Below, piece by piece: positions 1 through 8,375 of a stretch of DNA of 64,000 bases (within the stretch, counting starts at the first letter, position 1; each line of letters begins with the position of its first letter). A program made the position numbers and the translations under genes. Source of the stretch: Microlunatus elymi (lineage in GTDB: Bacteria > Actinomycetota > Actinomycetes > Propionibacteriales > Propionibacteriaceae); NCBI RefSeq assembly GCF_007362775.1, contig NZ_CP041692.1, forward strand, positions 1,984,001 through 2,048,000, read 5' to 3'. The notes under the pieces are model-generated. The model saw nothing but the letters and a program-made list of their open reading frames with translations. It was not told the DNA's origin and did not search any database.

Positions 1-1
1 T

Positions 2-139
2 CACCGGCATCTCCACCGTCGTGACTGGGCGGCGATCACCGCGATGGCAGCAGGGATGAGTGCGTTCCTCTTTGCGGTGCGGCCCAGTGGTGGGCATCCG
101 GCAGCGGTGAGTGCGCTGGCCCGGATCCTGAGCATCTGA
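2..139 (+). CDS. Possible 3' end of an unidentified gene (5' truncated by window edge)
   Basis: One plus-strand frame stays open from the left edge for 45 codons to a TGA at 137-139. It contains a short hydrophobic stretch (around AAGMSAFLFAV) near the end. No family is recognisable from so short a tail, and the opposite strand is also open here, so this may be spurious. If real, it converges on the dioxygenase gene that ends at 191. Confidence 0.25.
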   Translation, partial: HRHLHRRDWAAITAMAAGMSAFLFAVRPSGGHPAAVSALARILSI

Positions 140-190
140 TCTCCTTCGGCGAGAAGACTCAGGTCGTACCGATGCTCTGCACTGCGGCGA

Positions 191-1075
191 CTATCGCAGG
201 CAGCCGCCCTCCTTGTCCGGTCGCGAGTGGGCGCGGTGCAGATCCTCGATTCCCTTGTACGCGTAGGGATCCTCGCCGGCGACGAGCACGATGTCTCGGC
301 TGTCATGTTCGGCGACGCCGACTCCGTCGGGCACCCGATGCCAGGGCAGCAGCGATTCTGCGCTCATGTAGTGATTGGCCAGCGCCCGCCGATACCCGTG
401 CTGTCCCGAGTTCTGCAGCGATCGGTGCAGCAGGTAGCCGTTGAAGATCAACGCCGTGCCGGCCGGGATCTCGACCGGAACCGCATCCTCGTCCCGATAG
501 GGGAATCCGTACGCCTCGGTGGTGCAGTCGAAGCGTGGATCGTCCTGTTCGCGATCGGGGTAGAGGACACCGCGGCGATGCGAGCCGGGCAGCACCCAAA
601 GGCAGCCGTTCTCGACGGTCGCGTCGTCCAGGGCGATCCACACAGCGGTCAGCGATCGGTCCCGGGTCGGGATGAAGTGTTCGTCCTGATGCCAGGCCTG
701 GCCGGGCTTGCCCTCGGACTTGATGAACAGCATCGATTGCATCGCCTTGACGTTCGGCCCGATCACCGTGGTCAGCACGTCCACGATCCGCGGAGCGGTC
801 AACGCGTCGTACGCGAGTTGGGAGATCTTGTGCGGGAAGTGGATGCACAGGAAGCTGCGCAGGACGTCGGCATCGGCGGCATCGGCGGCGAGGTCCGCAC
901 CGCCGGAGACTGCGCCGAGTTCACCGCGGCAGATCCGTACCGCCTCGGCGTTCAACCCGGCGACCTCGTCGGCGCTCAGCGCATCGGGCAGCACGACGAA
1001 GCCGTCGCGTTGGTAGTCCTGCCGGACGAGCTCCGGGTCGGTGATCGACGGTTCGACGGCGTTCAAGACGGTCAT
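191..1075 (-). CDS. Phytanoyl-CoA dioxygenase (PhyH) family protein
   Basis: A 294-residue Fe(II)/2-oxoglutarate-dependent oxygenase of the PhyH family. These enzymes hydroxylate small metabolites with O2 and 2-oxoglutarate. The iron triad is visible: H129 and D131 in WHQDEHF, and H217 in GYLLHRS, followed by the Arg-containing GYRRALANHY segment that would hold 2-oxoglutarate. The frame is open further upstream, but the ATG at 1075 begins the recognisable protein (MTVLNAVEPS). It is divergent from an AraC regulator with 66 bp between them, a common pairing for PhyH genes in actinobacteria, which suggests the regulator controls it. The substrate cannot be told from sequence. Confidence 0.85.
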   Translation of the reverse strand: MTVLNAVEPSITDPELVRQDYQRDGFVVLPDALSADEVAGLNAEAVRICRGELGAVSGGADLAADAADADVLRSFLCIHFPHKISQLAYDALTAPRIVDVLTTVIGPNVKAMQSMLFIKSEGKPGQAWHQDEHFIPTRDRSLTAVWIALDDATVENGCLWVLPGSHRRGVLYPDREQDDPRFDCTTEAYGFPYRDEDAVPVEIPAGTALIFNGYLLHRSLQNSGQHGYRRALANHYMSAESLLPWHRVPDGVGVAEHDSRDIVLVAGEDPYAYKGIEDLHRAHSRPDKEGGCLR

Positions 1076-1141
1076 GGCAGAAGTCTGTCGGCTCCGGCCG
1101 CCGTCGGGCCATGCCCCAAGAGAGCAAGCTAATATCCGATT

Positions 1142-1996
1142 GTGACATCCGGCCGAGCCGACGTCCCGTACGCATCGCGTTTTGCGACCGTCGCGACATA
1201 TCCGTCTGCTGCATCGTACGGACCTCGAACGCTGGTTGACGAGTACGAGTTCGTCTGGCTGATCGAGGGCACTGCCGACTGGCGGGTCCGCGACGCCGCC
1301 GGGCTGTCCTGGCGGACGTCGCTTCCGCCCGGAAGTATCGCGTTGGCGCGACCCGGTGATCGTGATCAGTTCGGCTGGGATCCGCGGCGGAGGACGCGAC
1401 ATGGCTACGTGCACTTCCGCCTGGCGAATCACCCGGACAGTTCGTTATGGCCACGGGTCCGGGACAGCATGGCGACGCCGCTGTTGCGGTCGTTGTGCGA
1501 CCATCTGGTCGGTCTCGGTCTGGAACAGGAACGGTTGGCCGAGCACAATCGACTGCTCGGGGTGCTGCTCGAGGTGTTCCTGGCCGATCCCATCAGCCGG
1601 GTCCCGGACTGGCCGCAGCCCCTGCTGGCCATGGTCGAGCACATCGCGACGCGCTGGCGTCGGGACGGATTGTGTCTACTCCCGGTCGCGGAACTGGCGG
1701 CCGCGGGCCACGTCTCGGTCGGTCACGCGTCCCGGCTGTTCCACAGCCAGTTCGGAATCGGCCCGGCGGCCGCCCTCGAGCGCGTCCGGCTGGCGCGGGC
1801 GGCGACCGCACTGCAACGAACCAACTCGACCCTGGCCGAGGTTGCCCTCGCGACGGGCTACCACAACCCGTTCCATCTGTCGCGGCGCTTCAGCCAACTT
1901 CACGGGCTGCCTCCGGCCCAGTTCCGGCGCTCGGCGGCCGATCCGTTGGCACCGCTCAACGGCAACCTGCGAGTCCTCGCCGAGCGGATTCTCTGA
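1142..1996 (+). CDS. AraC family transcriptional regulator
   Basis: A 284-residue regulator with an N-terminal cupin-like ligand domain (about residues 10-110) and a C-terminal double helix-turn-helix of AraC type (about 180-270). The second HTH shows the family signature in ALATGYHNPFHLSRRFSQLHGLPPAQFR. The start is a GTG. A TAATAT hexamer at 1130-1135 ends six bases before it, so the transcript may be leaderless. Divergent to the PhyH-family oxygenase, its likely target. The inducer is unknown. Confidence 0.85.
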   Translation: MTSGRADVPYASRFATVATYPSAASYGPRTLVDEYEFVWLIEGTADWRVRDAAGLSWRTSLPPGSIALARPGDRDQFGWDPRRRTRHGYVHFRLANHPDSSLWPRVRDSMATPLLRSLCDHLVGLGLEQERLAEHNRLLGVLLEVFLADPISRVPDWPQPLLAMVEHIATRWRRDGLCLLPVAELAAAGHVSVGHASRLFHSQFGIGPAAALERVRLARAATALQRTNSTLAEVALATGYHNPFHLSRRFSQLHGLPPAQFRRSAADPLAPLNGNLRVLAERIL

Positions 1997-2251
1997 CCGG
2001 CCGGCGTGCGCTTCTGCAGGCACCGTGCGGCCGACCGGCGATCCGGCCAGGCCAGCTGGTTCGAGCTGGTCGGTCCGTGCCGCCGACCACTCGTCGTTCA
2101 CGCTGCGGCGCTCTGACTGTCCGCCGTCGTGGCGGGTGCCCGGGCCGTTGCGGAATTCTCTAGGATTCGGGTCCCGGACGTGTCGAGATCGAGTTGTCCG
2201 CTCCGTCCTGGGGGTGTAGGAGACATCGGAGTTCAACCAGGAAGGCTGATC

Positions 2252-2608
2252 GTGGCCCAGTTCGGAGTTTTGATTTATGTCGGCGATTCGGCTCACGCCC
2301 CCGGGGCGTCCGGGGATGACATCGCCGAGTGCGACGAGCATGCCGACGAGGTGACCGCCGCTGACGCGATGGTCGGCGCGTGGGCGTTCACGCCGCGGAA
2401 CCTGGCGACGTCGGTCCGCAGTGGCGGGGTGACCGCGGGCCCGTTCGTCGACGCCGCGGACATCGTGGCCGGTTTCTACATCATCGAGGCACAGGACCTG
2501 GACGCCGCGGTGGCGATCGCTCGCACCAATCCCGCGCTCCGCGCCGGCGGCGGGGTGGAGATCCGGCCGATCCATTCCGGCGGCATGGTGGAACGGTCGA
2601 GCAAGTGA
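2252..2608 (+). CDS. YCII-related (DGPF) domain protein
   Basis: A 118-residue YCII-related protein, an alpha/beta ferredoxin-like fold seen in many actinobacterial small proteins. The N-terminal MAQFGVLIYVGDSAHAP and the central GPFVDAADIVAGFYIIEA strand match the family pattern. The GTG at 2252 follows an AGGAAGG ribosome site. A longer frame reaches 2129 but lacks a site and family similarity. The stop overlaps the start of the DinB gene by four bases (GTGA), so the two are translationally coupled. Enzymatic role unknown. Confidence 0.75.
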   Translation: MAQFGVLIYVGDSAHAPGASGDDIAECDEHADEVTAADAMVGAWAFTPRNLATSVRSGGVTAGPFVDAADIVAGFYIIEAQDLDAAVAIARTNPALRAGGGVEIRPIHSGGMVERSSK

Positions 2609-3099
2609 GCGAGCCAATGCGGGACCTGCTGCTGCACCGGCTTGCCGGGCAGCGTCGCCACATCCTCGATCAACTGGACGGCTTGAGCGAGGAACAGTTG
2701 CGACAGCCGGTCCTGCCGTCGGGCTGGTCCTGTCTGGGTCTGGTGAAACACCTGACGCTGTCGGACGAACGGTACTGGTTCGAGGTCGTGATGGCCGGCC
2801 ACCCGTTGGACTTCTGGCCCGAGGGCGACAACGCCGACTGGCAGGTCCCCGATGACGTCCCTGCGGAATCGGTCATCGCCGAATATCGAGCCGCGATCGA
2901 TCGCTCGGACAGTTATATCGCCGATCTCGAACTCGATGATCCGCCGGCCCGGCCGGAGGATTGGTGGCCCGAAGCGGGCCTTTCCTTTCCGGACCTACGA
3001 GCCGTCCTGGTGCACGTCATCGTCGAGACCGCAACCCATGCCGGTCACCTCGATGCAGTACGGGAGTTGCTGGATCGCAAGCAGTACATAGTGCTGTGA
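2605..3099 (+). CDS. DinB family / DUF664 protein
   Basis: A 164-residue four-helix-bundle protein of the DinB/DUF664 group, which includes metal-binding thiol-dependent enzymes and many uncharacterised members. The family pattern is visible in MRDLLLHRLAGQRRHILDQL, in GLVKHLTLSDERYWF (first metal-ligand His) and in HVIVETATHAGHLDAVRELLD (last two His). The GTG start overlaps the YCII gene's stop. With the neighbour it forms a two-gene unit; the pairing suggests a shared small-molecule modification role, but no substrate can be assigned. Confidence 0.8.
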   Translation: MSEPMRDLLLHRLAGQRRHILDQLDGLSEEQLRQPVLPSGWSCLGLVKHLTLSDERYWFEVVMAGHPLDFWPEGDNADWQVPDDVPAESVIAEYRAAIDRSDSYIADLELDDPPARPEDWWPEAGLSFPDLRAVLVHVIVETATHAGHLDAVRELLDRKQYIVL

Positions 3100-3257
3100 T
3101 CGGGACGGCGCTGCCTTGACGGACCTTGCGTCGCCCGGAGATCGATATCTCCTCGATCGACGGACGACGCCGCAGGCGTGCGCCGCCCGTCCGGCGTTGA
3201 AATTAGGTGCAGCCGGGACGGCTGTGTGACGCGCCGCCAGGTGCGACAATTCCGTCC

Positions 3258-6200
3258 ATGGCGGCAGGTCGGCCCCGGCAGATGTCGGTGCCCGAGACGA
3301 AGATCCCCCCGGCTGCCGCGCGGTCCATGCCCGCCGACGCGATGGGCGGCCCGCAGCGGCAACTGCCGGTACCGCTGACTCCGCTCGTCGGACGTGAGAC
3401 GGACATTGCCGAGGTGTCGGGGCTGCTCGAGGACGGCCGACTGGTCACCCTGACCGGGCCGGGTGGCGTCGGCAAGACGCGAGTGGCGATCGCGGTCGCC
3501 GAACACCTGCCGTCCAGCCTCACCGGCGGCGTCCGATGGGTCGGCCTGGCAGCGGTTCTGGATGCCGAGGGCATCGGCACCGCCGTTTGCGAGGCGCTCG
3601 GCGTACGTGGCCGCTCGGTGCAGGGCAGCTTCCAGGACCTGATCCAGCAGCTGAAGGACCGGCGGATTCTGCTCGTACTGGACAACTGCGAGCAACTCGT
3701 CGCCGGCTGTGCAGACCTGTGTGCGGACCTGCTGATGTGGTGCCCCGGGCTGCGGGTGCTGGCGACGAGCCGCGAGCGCCTCGGGCTGACCGGCGAGCGC
3801 GTCTGGCCGATCGCGCCGCTCCCTGTTCCGCGGTGCAGCAGGCAGCCGGCAGACGTGTTGCACGAGGCCCCGGCGGTGGACCTCTTCGTCGCGCGGTGCC
3901 GTGATGCGGTGCCGGACTTCGCGCTGACGCCGGACAACGCCGACGCGGTGCTGCGGGTCTGTCGACGGATGGACGGCATCCCGCTCGCGATCGAACTTGC
4001 CGCCGCACGGATCCCGGTGCTGGGGGCGGCCCAGCTCGCCGAGGCGCTGGACCGATCACCCGACCTTCTCGGCGATCGTGGTCGAGGACCCCAGCGGCAC
4101 CGAACGCTGCGAGACACCCTTGCGTGGAGTTACGACCTGCTGAGTTCGGCCGAGCAGGATCTCTTTCGCCGGATCTGCGTCTTCGGTGGGCAGTTCGACC
4201 TCGACGCCGCGACCTCGGTCGCGGCCGGTTCGGACGCCGAGAACGTCGTCGATCTGCTCGGCCGTCTGGTTGACAAGTCGCTGGTGCAGGTGTCGCGCAG
4301 TCGCGGCGCAGCCCGCTACCGGCTGCTCAGCACCGTACGAGATTATGGCCGCCGCCGGCTGAGCGAGTCCGGGGATCCGGATGCGGTGGCGCTGGCACAT
4401 CTGACGCACTTCACCAGACTCGCCGAGGAGGCCGAGCCGCGGCTGACCGGCGAGGGTGGGCCGGCCGAACTCGACCGGCTCGAGCTCGACGGCAGCAATC
4501 TGCGTGCCGCCCTGACCTTCGCAAAAGCGCACGGCGAGCACGTCCTCGGGGCGCGGCTTGCCGCGGCGCTGTGGCCGCTGTGCTATCTGCGCGGCCTCTA
4601 CCGGGAGGGTCGCCGGTGGCTCGACTGGGCGGTGGAGGCCGGCAGTGACGCACCGGCGCCGGTGCTGGCGAAGGCGTTGCGTGGCAGCGGCACCCTCGCC
4701 TTCCTGCAGTGTGACTACCAAGCCGCCGTGGACCGCCTGGAGGCCAGCCTGCACTGCTATCGCGAGCTGGACGATCATCGGGCAGAGGCCGAGGTGCTGC
4801 TCACGCTCGGCAGCGTCGCGCGCGAACAGGCCCGATATCGTGACGCGCAAGGACTGTACGCCGAAAGTCGCCGGCTGTCCGTACAGGCCGAGGACCGGCG
4901 CGGTGTTGCCCGGGCCGACAATTATCTCGGCTTCATCGCTTGGTTGCAAGGCGATCTGGACGCAGCGGACGATCTATGTGCCGCCACTCTGCCGACGTTC
5001 CGCGCGGTGGGTGACAGCGAAGGCATCGCATGGTCACTGCTGAGTCAGGGGGTTGCCGCGCAGTATCGCGGAGACCTCGCCACGGCGACGCGGCTGCTCG
5101 CCGAGTGCAACAGCGTTGCCCGAGCGGACGGCTACCGCGAGGGCGTCGCCTGGTCCGAGCACGAGCTCGGCATTGTTGCCCGCCGCGAGGGTCGCTACGG
5201 CGAGGCCCGGGATCGTCTGCTCGAGGCGCTGGCGTCCCACCGGTACCTCGGAGACCAGTGGCGCACCGCGGCGGTGCTCGAGGACCTGGCCGCGACGACG
5301 GCCGAGGAGGATCCTTTCCACGCTGCGACACTGCTCGGAGCGGCTGCCGCATTGCGCGACGCCATCGGCGCACCCCTGGCACCGGTCGAGTGCCCGGATC
5401 ACGATGCGACCGTGCACAAACTCCGACAGCTGACCGGCGACCGCTTCCAGCGAACCGTCGCCTGGGGTCGGCAGCGGTCGGTGGACGACCTGGTGATCGG
5501 CACGGCGCACTCCTCGTCGGGGACCGGCCGTGATGACAATGCGTGGGCTGCCGCGGCCTCTTCGGACAGCGACCCGTCGCCTGACGGGCGGTCACCGAGC
5601 GGTACGTCCGCCGGCGACCCGTGGTTGCGGATGCAGGCGTTTGGTGGCGCTCGGGTGCAGCTGGCGGGTAGGGAGCTGTCGTCGCCGTGGTGGTACGCCA
5701 AACCGAGAGAGCTGTTGTATCTGCTCGCCGACGGCGTGCCGCGCGCGAAGGAGCAACTCGCTGACGCGCTGTGGCCCGAAGCGTCCCCGTCGCAGCTGCG
5801 GAACTCGCTGCATACCGCGTTGCGCGATCTGCGCCGAGCGGTCCAGCGTCCCGACTGGTTCGTGTTCCAGGACGGCAGCTACCGGTTCGTGGCCGACGAA
5901 GAGTGCCGTTATGACGTCGCCGAGTTTCTCGCCGCGCTCGCCGCGGCCCGGGCCGCGACGGGCGAGGAGCAGCGACACCAGTTGCGCCTGGCCACCGACC
6001 TCTACGCCGGTGACTTCCTGCCCGAGCAGACTGCTGCCTGGGTGGTCGATCGCAGAGCAGAACTGGCGGCCCGCAACCGGGCCGCGCTGATGGCTCTGGG
6101 CAGGTCGCTGCTCGAAGCGCGACTTCCCAGCCAGGCCGTACCCATATACCGTCGCGCCATCGCACTGGATGCATTGGAGGAGAGCGCGTACCGCGGGCTG

Positions 6201-6338
6201 ATGACGGCCTACGGTCGCACTGGGGACCATGCCCGCGCGGCGAAGTTGTACCGCGAACTTGCAGAGCGCTTGAGAGCTGAGCTGGATGTCGACCCAGCGA
6301 CCACCACGACCGCCCTGTATCACAGGATCGTCGACTGA
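3258..6338 (+). CDS. Large NB-ARC ATPase regulator with C-terminal SARP/BTAD domain
   Basis: About 1026 residues. The N-terminal ATPase has a P-loop (GPGGVGKT, about residues 67-74) and a Walker B segment (LLVLDNCEQL, about 138). A helical TPR-like region follows (about 400-720, repeated R/AL..GS/A..A motifs). The C-terminus carries a winged-helix DNA-binding segment (about 790-870, KPRELLYLLADG) and a bacterial transcriptional activator domain (about 875-1026, YAGDFLPEQ, RGLMTAYGRTGD). In AfsR/SARP proteins the DNA-binding and BTAD part is usually at the N-terminus; here it is at the C-terminus. An in-frame ATG at 3207 would add 17 residues; the ATG at 3258 was preferred because the earlier segment looks non-conserved. 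No obvious adjacent target. Confidence 0.85.
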   Translation: MAAGRPRQMSVPETKIPPAAARSMPADAMGGPQRQLPVPLTPLVGRETDIAEVSGLLEDGRLVTLTGPGGVGKTRVAIAVAEHLPSSLTGGVRWVGLAAVLDAEGIGTAVCEALGVRGRSVQGSFQDLIQQLKDRRILLVLDNCEQLVAGCADLCADLLMWCPGLRVLATSRERLGLTGERVWPIAPLPVPRCSRQPADVLHEAPAVDLFVARCRDAVPDFALTPDNADAVLRVCRRMDGIPLAIELAAARIPVLGAAQLAEALDRSPDLLGDRGRGPQRHRTLRDTLAWSYDLLSSAEQDLFRRICVFGGQFDLDAATSVAAGSDAENVVDLLGRLVDKSLVQVSRSRGAARYRLLSTVRDYGRRRLSESGDPDAVALAHLTHFTRLAEEAEPRLTGEGGPAELDRLELDGSNLRAALTFAKAHGEHVLGARLAAALWPLCYLRGLYREGRRWLDWAVEAGSDAPAPVLAKALRGSGTLAFLQCDYQAAVDRLEASLHCYRELDDHRAEAEVLLTLGSVAREQARYRDAQGLYAESRRLSVQAEDRRGVARADNYLGFIAWLQGDLDAADDLCAATLPTFRAVGDSEGIAWSLLSQGVAAQYRGDLATATRLLAECNSVARADGYREGVAWSEHELGIVARREGRYGEARDRLLEALASHRYLGDQWRTAAVLEDLAATTAEEDPFHAATLLGAAAALRDAIGAPLAPVECPDHDATVHKLRQLTGDRFQRTVAWGRQRSVDDLVIGTAHSSSGTGRDDNAWAAAASSDSDPSPDGRSPSGTSAGDPWLRMQAFGGARVQLAGRELSSPWWYAKPRELLYLLADGVPRAKEQLADALWPEASPSQLRNSLHTALRDLRRAVQRPDWFVFQDGSYRFVADEECRYDVAEFLAALAAARAATGEEQRHQLRLATDLYAGDFLPEQTAAWVVDRRAELAARNRAALMALGRSLLEARLPSQAVPIYRRAIALDALEESAYRGLMTAYGRTGDHARAAKLYRELAERLRAELDVDPATTTTALYHRIVD

Positions 6339-6352
6339 ATTCGACGCCTGCC

Positions 6353-6388
6353 AGGATCCCCGGCGACCCGACGTGCGTCGGGGATCCT
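6353..6388. terminator. Bidirectional terminator hairpin
   Basis: Perfect 9-bp arms AGGATCCCC (6353-6361) and GGGGATCCT (6380-6388) lie between the convergent ends of the NB-ARC regulator (6338) and the repeat protein (6403). There is no T-run, as is usual in high-GC actinobacteria. Confidence 0.7.
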
Positions 6389-6402
6389 GCCGGATCTGAC
6401 CC

Positions 6403-6831
6403 TCAGTGTGCCGCTGCCTCGGACCGCTCGAAGAGGCGGTCAGTCGGGTTCCCCGGCCGACGTTCGAGGTAGCGATCAGTCCCACTGTGGGTCCGGCGCC
6501 CGCGGTAGCGACCAGTCGTGATCTCCGGTCGGCGCTCGAACAGCTTGTCGGTGGCGATGTCGGGGCGTCGCTCGAACAGCTTGTCGGTGGCGATGTCGGG
6601 GCGTCGCTCGAACAGCTTGTCGGTGGCGATGTCGGGGCGTCGCTCGAACAGCTTGTCGGTGGCGATGTCGGGGCGTCGCTCGAACAGCTTGTCGGTGGCA
6701 ATGTCGGGGCGTCGCTCGAGATAGCGATCGGCCGCAGTCTCCGTACGACGCTCGAAGAGTCGGTCGGTCGAGGTGCCGGGCCGAACCAGGTCCGGATCCA
6801 GCATCGTCGATGCCAACTGTCGATAGCACAT
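6403..6831 (-). CDS. Protein built of ten 12-residue tandem repeats, function unknown
   Basis: A 142-residue protein. A short N-terminal segment (MCYRQLASTMLDPDLVRPG) is followed by ten consecutive 12-residue units with consensus TDKLFERRPDIA. Units 3-6 are identical and unit 7 is nearly so; units 1, 2 and 8-10 are diverged (TDRLFERRTETA, ADRYLERRPDIA, TGRYRGRRTHSG, TDRYLERRPGNP, TDRLFERSEAAAH). The ATG at 6831 has a strong GGAGG site seven bases upstream, so it is very probably translated. No signal peptide or membrane segment. Each unit is highly charged with a hydrophobic LF/YL pair, so a repetitive scaffold or nucleic-acid or protein binding surface is possible, but I recognise no family. 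Confidence 0.75.
   Translation of the reverse strand: MCYRQLASTMLDPDLVRPGTSTDRLFERRTETAADRYLERRPDIATDKLFERRPDIATDKLFERRPDIATDKLFERRPDIATDKLFERRPDIATDKLFERRPEITTGRYRGRRTHSGTDRYLERRPGNPTDRLFERSEAAAH
6544..6723. repeat. 36-bp tandem repeat, five copies
   Basis: Five head-to-tail 36-bp units start at 6544, 6580, 6616, 6652 and 6688. Nearly all bases are identical; the last unit differs slightly. The period is a multiple of three and encodes the 12-residue unit of the overlapping gene. Near-identity at the DNA level implies recent expansion or gene conversion. Confidence 0.95.
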
Positions 6832-6915
6832 GGTGTTCCTCCGTTGATGTCTCTCCGGACCCCCTGCCCGGATGACACCACCGTCCGGCGCGGCGCAGGG
6901 GAGTGCGCAAGGGAG

Positions 6916-6952
6916 TGCGGGGGAACCAGTGCCCCCAGCGCCGTCCCCCGCA
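6916..6952. promoter_or_regulatory. Inverted repeat in divergent intergenic region
   Basis: Arms TGCGGGGGA (6916-6924) and TCCCCCGCA (6944-6952) sit in the 152-bp region between the divergent repeat-protein gene and the MFS gene. The left arm overlaps a direct repeat of GGGAGTGCG. It could be an operator or an mRNA leader hairpin of the MFS gene. Confidence 0.35.
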
Positions 6953-6983
6953 GGTGCGCGCACGCTGACGGCATGCGATCGAA

Positions 6984-8375
6984 GTGGATCCCCGGCCGGC
7001 CGAGCACGACCCGGCAGTCGACATGCCCGCGGTGACCGGCGCGGTCCGGGCCTCGTTGCGACAGCCGCTGTTCCGCAGGCTGTTGGCCGCACTGGCCATC
7101 TCCCAGGCAGGCAACTGGCTCTACAACGTCGCACTGCTCGCGGCGGTCTACGAACGGACCCACTCCGCCGGCTGGCTGGCCGCGACGACGGCCGCGCGGA
7201 TCATCCCGATCGTGGTGTTGGGGCCCGTGGGTGGCGCGGTTGCCGACCGCTTCGACCGACGGCGGGTGATGATTGCCTCCGACCTGGCCCAGGCGGTGAC
7301 GATGCTGGGCCTGGCCACCGTTGCGGTGGCCGATCTGCCGATCGTGCTGGCACCGGCCCTGGCGGCGCTCTCCACCGCCGCGTCTGCTCCGTACCCGTCC
7401 TGCGTCGCGGCCACGACGCCGCGGCTGGTCGAGCCGGAACAGTTGGCTGGCGCGAACTCAGCCCGGTCGGCGGTCAACTCGTTGTGCGTCGTCGCGGGAC
7501 CTGCCCTCGGCGGTGTGCTCCTGCTGCTGGGATCACCCGCGGTCGCCTTCGGCATCAACGCGGCGAGTTTTGCGTTCTCCGCGCTCCTGGTGGCCACCAT
7601 GCCTCGCGGCGCACTGTTCCGCCCGGCCGATCGGCTCGACGGCACCTCGCAATCAGGCCGTGCCCGCACGCATCAGCTGTTCGCCGATCTCGGTCGCGGC
7701 CTTGCTGCGTTGCGATCCAGCCAGGTCGCGATGCGGCTGGTCGCTGCCGACACCTCGTGCAGCATCGTCTACGGCGCGCAAACGGTGTTGCTGGTCCTGG
7801 TCGCCCGCAACCTGGGCCACGGTGGTGAGGGTTACGGCTGGCTGCTCGCCGCCTGCGGGCTCGGTGGAGTGTTGGTCGTCGGCCTGGGCCCCAGGGCAGC
7901 CGGCTCCGGCCGTCCTCGCGTCGTGCTCGCCGCCGCTCTGCTGTGTGTCGCCGTGCCGTTGCCCGTGCTGGCGATGACGTCATCGACGGTCCTCGCTCTG
8001 GTCGTATGCGTGATCGGTGGCGGCGGCGCCATCCTGGTGGAGATCCTGGCTGACACCGGGCTGCAGAAGTCCCTCGACGAGGAGGTGCTCGGTCGGGCGT
8101 ACGGGATCGCGCTCCCGGCGGCGGTGGCTGGGATCGTGGTCGGTTCCCTCGTCGCAGCGCCGATGGTGAGCCTGCTCGGCTGGCGAGGAGCCCTTTGGGT
8201 CTTCGGCGCGCTGGCTATGGGCCATGCTCTGTTCCTGCTTCGCCCCGGGGTCGGCGCCGACCCGGCACGGGCTCGGCACCGCCGGCCGGCGCGGCGTGCC
8301 GAGCGCCTCAACCTTCTGCCGCGTGGACGGCGTGTTCCGATGCGACTGCGCTCGCCACGTCGGGCGGATAGGTGA
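6984..8375 (+). CDS. MFS transporter
   Basis: A 463-residue (GTG start) or 450-residue (ATG at 7023) major facilitator of the exporter type resembling the enterobactin-exporter/MFS_3 group. About ten to twelve hydrophobic segments are visible. The loop 2-3 motif is present as GPVGGAVADRFDRRRV. A basic, proline/arginine-rich tail follows the last membrane segment. Its 3' end overlaps the 3' end of the convergent MFS gene by 68 bp. Substrate unknown; an efflux role is the default expectation for this type. Confidence 0.8.
   Translation: MDPRPAEHDPAVDMPAVTGAVRASLRQPLFRRLLAALAISQAGNWLYNVALLAAVYERTHSAGWLAATTAARIIPIVVLGPVGGAVADRFDRRRVMIASDLAQAVTMLGLATVAVADLPIVLAPALAALSTAASAPYPSCVAATTPRLVEPEQLAGANSARSAVNSLCVVAGPALGGVLLLLGSPAVAFGINAASFAFSALLVATMPRGALFRPADRLDGTSQSGRARTHQLFADLGRGLAALRSSQVAMRLVAADTSCSIVYGAQTVLLVLVARNLGHGGEGYGWLLAACGLGGVLVVGLGPRAAGSGRPRVVLAAALLCVAVPLPVLAMTSSTVLALVVCVIGGGGAILVEILADTGLQKSLDEEVLGRAYGIALPAAVAGIVVGSLVAAPMVSLLGWRGALWVFGALAMGHALFLLRPGVGADPARARHRRPARRAERLNLLPRGRRVPMRLRSPRRADR

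Noticed and set aside
227-1132. Plus-strand open frame covering the dioxygenase gene.
   Set aside because: It is a high-GC shadow of the minus-strand PhyH gene; it has no recognisable family and no ribosome site.
6544-6723. CRISPR-like array from the regularly spaced 36-bp repeat.
   Set aside because: The units are directly contiguous without unique spacers, the period is a multiple of three and they encode the 12-residue repeats of a gene with a good ribosome site. No cas genes are present.
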